Of a DNA stretch of 64,000 bases, positions 1 to 10,400 are shown piece by piece; within the stretch, counting starts at the first letter, position 1; the number at the start of each line of letters is the position of its first letter. Location of the stretch: positions 1 to 64,000 of the forward strand of contig JAGQDJ010000193.1 in the NCBI GenBank assembly GCA_022885665.1, in the 5' to 3' direction. The stretch is from Triops longicaudatus (lineage: Eukaryota; Arthropoda; Branchiopoda; Notostraca; Triopsidae). Under the pieces are notes generated by a model. That model worked only from the letters and a program-made list of their open reading frames with translations. It was not told the DNA's origin and searched no databases. The position numbers and the translations under genes were made by a program.

Positions 1-3000
1 ATATTGCGCAGCATACGGACCAGAAAGAGAAAAATGGAGGAGTAGAGTAGAACGGATAGGAGTAATCTTTAACATGGTCAATGTATTAGGTTTAGTGAAA
101 ATTGAACCAGAACGACAATATAAGTTAAGAAACTGTCTAGTAGACTATATTAAAGATACTAAACTGATAGAAGTGGTGTAAGTCTGATTACTTCTTTTCC
201 CTACTAAGAATAAGAACACTAGAAATATATAAATTATATTAAGTAGGAGTATTTAGGATTAGTTCTAATATTATATAGAGTAAATGGATATTTCCTTTTT
301 ACCAATCATCAGAAAAATTAAACGGTCAGAAAAAGTCGATAATGTGCCCGTTAGATGGCACAGTTGCGACTTTAAACAGACCAACAACAACATGTTGCAA
401 TCTCAAATTTATTATCCAATTTCAGAAGGCTGGGATGATGAAAGGCTGGTAGCTGGATATGAAAAGAACCGAGCAAATGGAGCAGAGGTAGACAAAACTC
501 CTTACAAAAAAAAAACGACCCCATCGATGCGACGTATACTAGCGCCGGACAAAAGAATTTGAAATTTTGAAGGCCCTGATTCGGGTCACAGAACATTCGA
601 GCGAACGAGATACAGCTCGCGCAACTACGAGCTACTATGGCATCTCGGCATGGATATTTTTTCCTACTAAACTGTCCAAAATATTTATAGTGGCAAGTTT
701 TCGATTCTGAGAACGAACGTACTAAACTCGTAGATTTTGTCGTCTTGTCACCTACTTTCCGGTACCGATCTTTTGAGAAAAGGTAGTTCTACTGTTTAAG
801 GTTTATTTTTACTGACACGACTATGATAAATGAAAATGACGCGATAACTGGACGTAACAAATATTATTTCTGTTCCCCAGGAAGTTTGTCGTAGTGAGAT
901 CTGACGCTGGCGATGTATTCTTTAATGAGAAAGTTAATTAAAATACATGTTAAGAATCTTTTAGTAATTATTCAAGTTAGTTTTGGAGTTAGCACCTGGA
1001 GAAGTCTAAATTTAAGCCCCGTTTTATTTCGCTGAGTTCTCTGACGGTGTAAGGAAAATGCGTTTTATTGCGTTACACCTACTGATACCACTGCGTTGAG
1101 TTAGACTCGAAGGCTTAGTGATGTCATCATTTACTGACTGGCTCGATGAGCACGTTCCGTTTGTCGTGTTAGTGTACAAACGCGCTTATTTTAAAACTTT
1201 TACAATGTGCTGTGAATACCATTCTGCATTGTTGAACTTCTATTTTTATTTTTTGAAGATCGAAAGATTATGTTAAGTGTAGATGTTATTTTGACAAAAA
1301 GCTCGTGACATTTTTGCAAATATTATCCTTAATGAACAGAATATATTATTAACAAAGCTGCTTCATGAGTCCGAAAAAAATGTTTTACAAAAATAGTTGG
1401 ACTCAGTACAAAAGCGTAGAACGGAACCTTTGACTAGAAAACCCTAATAAACCTAATAAACATACCTACCTAATAAACATACGCTTGCGGGGAAGTTATT
1501 CTAATAGAGGTTCGAGAGCTTTTAGGGAATTTCAATTAGCAAATGTTTTCGAAGACATGGAAGGCTTTCCGTACATTTTTCACAGCTTTACTCATGACTA
1601 TTTCATAGCTCTCAGAGAAAAATATACACAATAGAAGTGAAGGCGAAAGGTTGTGAAATAACCTTTCAGATCAGAGAGCTTAATCTCTAAAATTATTTCT
1701 CTGTCAAACGCTCAGTTTTCTCTTTAATGGAAGTTGAAATGCAATGAAAATATCTTTATAGTTTAGTTTCTTTGTTAAGATAGATCGACTAGCAAATAAA
1801 AAGATAAATTAGGTATGATTGGTTTGAAATGTAACGAGCAGAATCAATCTTATTTACTATAATAAATTTTATGCAGTAATTACTTGTGGTAGTAAAGAAA
1901 TGGTTTCGTACAGTTAATAAGACAAGATAATTGACGCTTGAAAACTCAGTTAAAATTTTTTACTGAGACAAAACGACATTCTTAGAAGACAGTCACAGGT
2001 AGATCAGAACGTAAATAGAAGATGCATCTCATACAATTATTTACACTCGGCGTCCAAATCTGACTACAGGAAAGTATCGTGTGTTTTGCGTAACTGTAAT
2101 GTTTTTCTTTTAAATAATAGTAACAGCAACAGCAATATTGTTTCAATATCTTTATTCAGCTCCGGAACGATGTATATACAGAGACATAAGTTGAATTCAT
2201 AAATATACGTTTTAATAAGTTAAGAAACAGTGCAACAATACAATAGTACAATACAAAACAAATGAGAAGTACGAATAGAAAAGTTAAAATAAATGAAAAA
2301 ATATAGTGTACACGAAATACGAAAGAATACAAAAAGCACCACGGAACACAATTTAGCAAATTACCATTATAATACAAAAGTTCGCTACGAAGTTTAATCC
2401 AGAAATTCAATACAAGAAAAAAATTCAAATAATAAAATGCAATAAAATGTTTTCGGCAAGATTTCCGCTATGAGCCTGATTTTCTTACCGTTACACGAAA
2501 AGATACAAAGAACGAACAATAAATACTTGTATAGAAAACGTGAGAATTCATGCAGAGCATTAGTGTTATTGTTTATAGAACAATCACCTTCAATGTGAAA
2601 ATCTTTTTTATATTCTTGCATTGTTTTGTAGTTATTTGTAAATATTGCTTTGCAATTTATTAGCTCGATTTATATTTACTGCATAAGTCGTTCTAAAATA
2701 TTTTTAAAATATAAGGGTTTTGCACTGTGTTTGTTGTATTCTAAATAATTACATTTTAGTTATTATATACATTATATAATACTAAATTTTACAAGAAAAA
2801 TTACGACTGATGTTATTATTACTTAAAGGAAAAATAAATTTAACTCATCCTTATCTTGTTTGTTTCCATAAAGGCCGGATAACAGGTTGTTTACAGCGCT
2901 TCATGAAATGTAGGCTCTTTTGGTCTACGGGTGGGCTCTTTTCGTACTGAGCTCTTTTGGTCTTAGTGGGATCTTTTGACTTTTGGGCTCTTTAGTCCCC

Positions 3001-3583
3001 TACCCCATCATATACTAAAACGCGGAAAGTGGATTACACTACACAACGCTGTTGACTCAACACCGTGGAAATAAAACGAGTCTCTATTCAGATTATCACT
3101 CTACAACTAGCCTCCCGAAATTTGAAATCTTTTTACGTTAACAAGTTTAAAACAAGCGTTTTAGTGTATTTAAAAAAAGCCCTGCGTTCTGAACATGCAC
3201 CCCATCACGTTTCTTTTTTTAAGTATTTCTTATGATAATTTGCAAAGTATTTTTCTTTTAAAGAATCTAAGCAGAACACAAGATATTGTAATGTAAAGTT
3301 CTACAGAGGAGATTTTTGATTCAAAAATAAACAGATTTTGCAAAATTCGCAAGACAGTTTAATTTCTTTTTAAGTAGGGTTCGGTTACTGGAGCCATTGT
3401 TAACTATTTGTAAGTCGTGCTTACACCCTTGTTTCGTTTCAAACACAATCTGAAGATAATTCTGGTAAGTTTTTCTTTATTTTGCCATTGTTACAGGCAA
3501 CAACAAATGAAACAAGGAAGTCGGTTCACGAAACAAATAGGTTAAGTATAACGCAATGACAATTTATGAATTACTGAGGAAAC
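1..3583. other. AT-rich spacer, no supportable gene
   Basis: I see no gene here. Open frames are short (under about 95 codons), low in complexity, and lack flanking splice signals or recognisable domains. The 284-562 (+) frame is lysine-rich without family resemblance, and the 2156-2621 (-) frames are Phe/Leu/Tyr-rich translations of AT-rich DNA. The only structured element is a degenerate direct repeat at about 2913-2999, listed separately. Part of a neighbouring gene's untranslated sequence could lie here unseen. Confidence 0.6.
2913..2999. repeat. Degenerate short tandem repeat (GCTCTTTTGGTCT-like unit)
   Basis: Five imperfect copies of a unit starting (G)GCTCTTTT or GATCTTTT follow each other at about 2913, 2934, 2951, 2969 and 2986. 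Spacing is 16-21 bp and linkers are variable (for example GGTCTACGGGTG, CGTACTGA). This is seen directly. No coding potential runs through it, and function is unknown. Confidence 0.6.
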
Positions 3584-4388
3584 TTATTTGCCAGAGATGT
3601 ATAGGTTACCACTATTGTCAACAGAAACGCCTGAGGATCCAGCCAAAGCTGCCAAAACGGCGGCCGTGCTAGTGGTAGACAGACTAGAGATACCGGAGAT
3701 GCTGACTCCAGACGTAGTACCAGTGGTAGCCCAGTTCAGCAGGGATGGTTTAGTAATGCTGAAGGAAGACAGATCTGAGGGAACTTGCACTGTAAAAAAT
3801 CTTCCCTGAACTTGCTGGCCAGCAGCGGACGAAGGGATGGCATCAGAAGACGTAGCAGCTAATAGAGCATCAGGGTCAGCTTGCGGTTCAACAGCATCGG
3901 AGGGATTTTGTTGAACTGGTGCAACGGGGACCACGTATTGAGGTTGGAGAGCAGGCAAGCGACGGAGGATAGGATAGGACATAGCTGCCTGAGGGTAGTG
4001 TGGATACGTGTAAGGGTCAGCAGCAGCATCACTAATGTAGTAGTTGGTGCCGTTGCTGTTAGAAGCGACTGCAGAAAAGCCAGGAATCAGATACGCGAAG
4101 TTGCCACCTTGCCAATTGAGCACCTGGCTTGAAACGCCAACATTAACAAATCCGGGATCTTGTTGAGCTGCGACGGCTGTTGGAACAATGGGAGAAGATG
4201 GAAATTGTTGCACGAGTAAAATGTGACGTCCTTCGCGTTCTGCTGTTATGGAGCGTTTAGCAATGTTGATAAAAAAGAAAAATCTTTTAGTTCTTGTAAA
4301 AGACTAGCGTTAAAATACCTTCGGTTTGAGGAACTGGTGCTCCGTAAGTGCAAGCTATAAGGGCAGCAAAAGCTAAGAACTTGTTCAT
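3584..4388 (-). CDS. Small secreted protein, family unknown (2 exons)
   Basis: Exon 1 (4388-4319) encodes a clear signal peptide, MNKFLAFAALIACTYGAPVP: Lys near the N-terminus, a hydrophobic core, and small residues before the likely cut. It joins exon 2 (4242-3584) in phase across a 76-bp GT-AG intron, giving 242 residues. The mature part is rich in Pro, Gln, Ser, Ala and Tyr, with no cysteine pattern. The middle holds PQYVVPVAPVQQNPSD-like stretches. The C-terminus is a Ser/Gly/Thr-rich segment (SGVSISGISSLSTT) that ends SGNLYISGK. I do not recognise a family and see no Rebers-Riddiford chitin-binding motif. A cuticle, egg-coat or other extracellular structural role is only a guess from composition. 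A TATA-like box lies about 75 bp upstream of the ATG. Confidence 0.75.
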
Positions 4389-4462
4389 TTTCGAGTAAAA
4401 TTCAAGCTTCTTAGTTTTTCTGTACCAAAAAGTGAACTGTGCTTTCTACTTGCCAAGCGCTG

Positions 4463-4475
4463 CTATTTAAGGGCC
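4463..4475 (-). promoter_or_regulatory. Possible TATA-like element of the secreted-protein gene
   Basis: On the minus strand the sequence CCTTAAATAGC lies about 75-85 bp upstream of the start codon at 4388. That spacing would suit a short 5' leader. It is a weak match to a TATA box and no transcript data support it. Confidence 0.3.
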
Positions 4476-5311
4476 TCGCATCTTCGTAAGGTAGTAGGTG
4501 ATGATGGCATTGCCCTTAAAATCGTGCGGCTAGAAAATTATAGGCCTGGTCTTGTAAGTGTGGACAATGGTAACCGTATTCCCCATGTTCACAAGCCGTC
4601 GGCCTCTTTTTAAGTCCATTATCCTCCTTAAGCTTGGGCAAAGCCGTTATTATTAAGTAATAAAGCAGTACTGGAGATGGTTTACGAAGTTCTTTGACCC
4701 ACAGGTGCGAGTGACCCAATGATTCCATTTCTGTATTTGAAAGAACCTTCACCACCGACGGCCGATCACCCATCGCTGTCACGCTTACCCTCTTCAATGC
4801 AACTCCGATAATATCAACGAATTCGTTCAAGGGCAAGGTAACTTGGGCGCAGTAGAGTAGTCTGACACACAGCCTTAATAAACAGAAGAAAAAAAAGTTT
4901 CCTCCACTGTACAAATGACACTCATTTAATAAAAAGCTGAGAATTTGTCGATTTGTACTCGAATGACCGGCTGAAACATCGACATCTTATCTCGTCAACA
5001 CGGAGTCTTAATCCGAATTACAGGATCACTCGATATATGGCAGCGGATAAAAATTATACGTAAGCGCCGTTTGTAATTGTATACTATTCAAATGCTGGGT
5101 GTCAAAGGTTGAGAAAGCTAGAAATGTGTAGCGATTACTTGTTGAACTGCAGAAACTGCAGTTTTGTGTATTGTAATATTTTTCTTTCCCTATTTCTCAA
5201 TAACCGCTACTCGTGTTCTTTGTCCCCTATTTTGTGACAAATGTCTTTACCAAACCAGAAGTAGCAGATCAATAGAAACAGATTTCTTTTGGATTTTTTT
5301 CCCGTCTCGCT

Positions 5312-5338
5312 TGTGTGTGTGTGTGTGTGTGTGTGTGT
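5312..5338. repeat. (GT)n microsatellite
   Basis: Uninterrupted TG/GT dinucleotide repeat of about 13 units, read directly from the sequence. It lies in a spacer outside any gene model. Confidence 0.95.
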
Positions 5339-6217
5339 TTACAATCATTTTAACGTTAAGTGGTAGTAAACAAGTAGTTTTTTATTTAAGGCAAAATCAC
5401 TAACTCAAACCCCGCTTTTTCAGGTAAAATTTATGCTCTGCAACTTTGCTAACACAGTGCACGATTTTCCGGGAAGGCAGCGCAACTATCCCTTCCTTCC
5501 AACTAAAGCTGTGCTAATCTAACTAACTTTTACACGTTTAGACATCATTCCATCGTGCCTGGTCTTTCCATTGACTTGTTTCTGGATTCCGCGCTGAGTA
5601 GAGACACCAAGGACTAAATCCTATAGCCTATCATTATTGTGCTGCGCAGGACACTTGTGGAAACTAAATGCATGAAAGCAACGTTGATGTTTTTTTCTCA
5701 TCTATTAAGACGACCAACTGTATTTTATGCGAAAAAAAAATCACAACATTCGGTTACAGATGTGTTTATGAAAACATGACCTGTTTCTTTCCAAATGTGG
5801 CGCGAATTCAGTGACTAAAGCTCGTTGCCAACACAGGGTTTACAATGTAAGTATTAATAATTTGTGACTTTAATCTATATTCTGAAACTTAGCATTCAAG
5901 CACATGCTGAAACACACATACTCATATTTCCGTACACAACTGTTCAGTAGAAACGAAATAAATCTGTCTTACACATTTAATCTGGTCATTCCATTAGGGT
6001 ATTAGGTCCTAACATCGATAATTTATTTCCCAGTCCAATTTTTATTCTTTTCTACGAAATTCTTTCTATATGTAGTTCATCACATTCGCTGAGCCTTTAA
6101 AGTTTTCTTTATAACACAGCATTTGTAAGATTTTAGCTATGATTTGTATACGAAACGGCCGAACTGGTCCATGACTCCTCTAATTACGAAGTAATGGAAA
6201 GCTGAAGTATTAAATAT

Positions 6218-6230
6218 CCCCCCCCCCCCC
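6218..6230. repeat. Poly-C run, 13 nt
   Basis: Thirteen consecutive C residues in otherwise AT-rich spacer. A homopolymer of this length may be a length-uncertain assembly position. Confidence 0.9.
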
Positions 6231-7408
6231 TTTAAAAAATTCACATCATCAACCTTCTCTAACACAATTCATTATCTTCTGGATTGGTAGCCAGAAAAAA
6301 AGAAACCAAAGCACATCTGATACAAATCATAACCTACGAATTTGATTTTACAGGAGTCTGCAAAGTCAAATGTGACGTGTCTTTGGGGTTTCTTACGCGT
6401 TTGGAACACAAACGTGTGAAGTGTGCAAATGACAAAATAAGAGAAGTGGAATTTCTACAGAATTTTTTTAACGTCTATAATATAAAACTTGGGGTATGAA
6501 AACGAGAAATTTGCGACGCTCAAGCGCTGCCACTGGAATTGAAAAAAGTGGAATATTAACTGCTGCAATGATAAAACGAATCTAGCAAAATACAAATATA
6601 AATGGCAGGGATAGCACGCATCAAAGGACACAATTCAAACTCCGCGCACACAAAAAATCCAGTAGTTCCACGGTTTTATTTGGTTGTGTATAAAATGAAA
6701 AAGTTCTGAAAAATGTCTCACTTCTCAATATCGCACCACTGTTTTAGATCTGTTCGTAAAATACTGTCTCATTCACTGTATAAGTCAAAAGCAGTTTTAA
6801 TTCAGGGAAAATGGGACCAAATTACTGGAATTCTTACGAGTCGAGAACTGCTCATATAAATAAATAATTAGCGACAACAAGAAAAACTTGGCTTTGCGTA
6901 GGAAACCACTCACCATATGTATTGTGCACCACATATTGCTCGCTTATCTGTATCACTCATCGACTTACGACCTCATTCTTACAACAGTGCCAGCTAAAAG
7001 CTGGACCTGTCTCCAGTACCCTAATCCACGACATAATTTATCTATTTCATTTTACTGTACAAATTGGAATTTGTTGCTCTCTATAGCTACCTTTACTTTA
7101 ATTAAGTACGATTTTGGTAAAGAAATGGAGAAGAAAAGGAAATAGAAGCCCAAATTGTCAACAACGATAATAAACTTGTAAAGTAGAGGAAAAACAGAAT
7201 AAATAAAAGCTAGGAAACTTTTCAAAACTTGCAACACACACCATCTCACATCACGTATTCAGCCTTTTCCCCCCGTTTCCAACGAATTGTGTGTGCATTT
7301 TTCTCATTCTGGAATTCTGTACTGTGTTCTTTTTAATCTCAAACCCTTCTGTAACGTAAGGCCTCCGTTGATTGATGAAGGGGATGCTTGTTTGTAAGTG
7401 TTTCATTT

Positions 7409-10400
7409 TCACTTGAAGGCAGGCTGAAAAGACATTCCATTGGCACCTCCCACATTTCGACCAGGCGCTGACTGCAAGTTGAAACCGCTCATCATGCCAT
7501 TATTACCGAAACCCATGGGTGAACTCGCTCCAGTCATTGGTGAGGTGATTCCTCCCACAGGCGACATAAGGCTTCCGTTTGGCCCTCCTGCACCAAAACC
7601 CATCGGACCTCCTAGACCTGCTATACAGAAAGATAAATATTTTTCAAACAAGATTCCAAAGGAAACACCTAGATATTGGCTCCAAGTAACGCTATCCACC
7701 ATATAACTTCTATTAATTGTATTAGTGCAAACTGACTAACCAATAGGGGGAGTGGGCGAGGTCATTATTCGAAATGACGGTGTTCCCATGTTACTATTTG
7801 GCAGTTGCTGACCAAAGGCCATTTGGTTCATGGAAGGCGCCGTGTTCTTATTATTTTTGCCCGCCAATGACAAGTTGTCAAGATTGATGCTAATTCCCAA
7901 GTCGCTCCACGTATTGGGATTAGTTGTTTTGGCCTACGAATATGGGAATTATGATCATATCTAACCAGTACACCTTTGCGGATTTACGCTGGAAACTGAA
8001 GGCTGCTGTGGTTGAAGCAATAAAGATTGAGGCTGCGAGCCAGGCAACGTCGCACTCGGCTGCAAAGGTGGCACAGCGCCCATCAAACCCAAATTCCCAC
8101 CTAGGAAAAGATCAGCGAAACAAAAAAGATAACTGTATTAATTTAATCCATCAAAGTACACCAAGAATGCATTTTCACTTAATTAAAAAAAAATCACATA
8201 GGAAAAATAAACACAGTAACCGTGGGCGAAAGGAGCTAATTTACAGTTTCAAGTAAGCTCGCTTTGAGAAACGCCACGCCCATAGTAGCCATATGGTGCA
8301 TTTGAGGATCCGTGTCTCTTTCGATGACTGACACAAGCCAATTCCGCCATTCTCCAACTTGTTCAACGTCCAGAAATTCTGCATGCAGTAGCTCGCTCTC
8401 TTTCAAACTACGTACTAACTGAAGCCACGTCCACAAAACTGCTCTCCTCACAGTAGCTTCTGGATGACACCGCCAATACCAAACCAACTCCGCCAGTACC
8501 GGCGCCATCTTGCGCACATGGCTGCCAGCCCCCGACACTTCTAAAATCGTCGCTAGCGTGAGCAAAACTTGTGTCAGCAAAATGTGATCATCCTCTTCCC
8601 ATTGAAGATATTCCGCGGCTAATCCAACTTTGCTTGCTAAGGGAAAGAAAAAATCTCCTGCTAGGGGTGCAAAACGGTTGCTTGCAATCTTAGCCTTCGT
8701 TGACGACCGTTGCGAAGGAAAGAAACGACGCGTTTTGAGGGCCAGACGGCGCTCAACCTCCAGTTTCCACGAAGGCTTCTCAGCTGCCGAGCCAATAATA
8801 CCTAGAGTTTTCTCATCCGGTGCATCACACGACGGGATTTGCGCTAACCGCTGGGCTGCCGTGGCTAAAATATCACACATTTCTAGCCGATGAGCCAGTG
8901 TAAAGTTCCGTTCATAAACCGCAGAGCACAAGTACCGCGAACTAGTTATGGGTTGCGCTTCCACTACAGCAACTAGCATTTCGCGCCTTTTTTCTTCAAA
9001 ACTGGGCAAGTTAAACCGATTACACCAGTGAAGAAATAGGGACAACAGCCGTTCGACCAATTGCGGATCGTCTAGTGGTAACTGGGCTTTGATAACCGTT
9101 TCGCCCTGAGCCAGTGCTTGCTCCTCGAGTGCAACCGCATCGGTTTCATTCTCCTTGCCGACGAAATCGAATATATCTCTCAAATATACCAAAGGTTTTT
9201 TAACGGTAGCTAGGGACTCCTCGGATACGTCATAAGCTTCGAATTCATCATCGCTATCTAGTTCTACGGAAACTTCATCAATTTTGAGTTTAGAAGCTTT
9301 ATCTTCCGTCGCTGCAACAACTTCGGAAAATTTTTTCTTATCAGGTGCCAAAACGGATTGCACCTCCTCTGCTTTCAAATGTTCTACAAAATCCTCAACA
9401 TCCTGATCATCCTGCCACACGTCTTTTGTTACAGGTTCCGCCAACTTCTTCAAATCCCGAACCAAGTCAGTTGGAGGTATGGGAAATTCCGGTGTAGGAG
9501 CTTCTGGTCGCAGTAATTTCGTCCATACCTGGGCTACAAGCATTCCTTGGGCACGAGTACCAGCTTCTGCTACTTGCAAATGGCGTCTAACACCTTCCAA
9601 TACGATACGCAGCAGTTTTCCTGCCACTAACTCAAGCTCCGTCCTCTCGGTTGGCTTTTCGCTGACGAAGAGCAACAAAGCTTGCGAACAATACAAATGC
9701 TGCACTGGAGGGGAAACTTGAAGAGCGGTTGGATCGGCCCATACTTGTAAAACTTGTAACGCAGCTTGCCAGTAACTGTCTCCCGGAAATGAACGCGACA
9801 AATAACCTATTAAGTTTCTCAACATGCGCGCGTTATCATCAAACTTGGTCGATAGGGGACACAAAAGCAACTGAGACGTGATTCTTTGCTTTACCCGAGA
9901 TTTTTGTTCGTTCTCCAAGTAAGCTCCACCTACTAACAGCGTAAACTGTTCTGCTGACTTGGCACATTGCGCACAGTAGCTCACGAAACGTCCCAAAACA
10001 CGATCAGGCAAATGCTGGACGAATCGAGCCACTAGACGACGTGCTAAGAAGTCTTGTCGCGTCCAAATACTCAGACCTTTGAGTAGCGGCTCCAAAACGT
10101 CGGAAACGTTCGGACTCCGTTGTATTGCAACACTTGCAGCCTCGGCCAAAACTTTCATTGAGATGCTGGTACCGTTCTGTGCACAAAAGCCGAGCAAAAC
10201 GAAACTTTGGATCAAATGCCGCGCCAAGTTCCGGCCAAAAGCGACGGGACGGACCCATCCCGGCATTGCCATGCCCCAAGCGTTGGCAATTATTTCTGGC
10301 AAGGCTAATAGCTGCTGGATCCAATTTTCTTCTCCTTCTTGTACTGAATGCTGGAAAACAGGAAGACTGTGACGCATCATCGTTTCAGTTACTACATCCG

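Larger units (their letters stand above)
4389..7408. other. Spacer with simple repeats, no convincing gene
   Basis: The longest frame is 4516-4914 (-), 132 codons, ending in a Cys/His-bearing tail (CEHGEYGYHCPH). It lies directly upstream of the secreted gene. It shows no domain I know and could be chance or an unlinked exon. Smaller frames at 6284-6499, 6888-7145 and 7052-7249 look random. A (GT)n tract at 5312-5338 and a 13-C run at 6218-6230 are present. The 3' untranslated region of CLINT1 must begin just below 7409, but I found no canonical polyadenylation signal on the minus strand there. Confidence 0.5.

Noticed and set aside
4516..4914. 132-codon minus-strand frame with a Cys/His tail
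   Set aside because: No recognisable family, no splice partners, and within chance expectation for 64 kb in six frames. Mentioned only in the spacer entry.
5312..5338. Microsatellite as a regulatory element
   Set aside because: A plain GT repeat, with nothing in the context to support a function.
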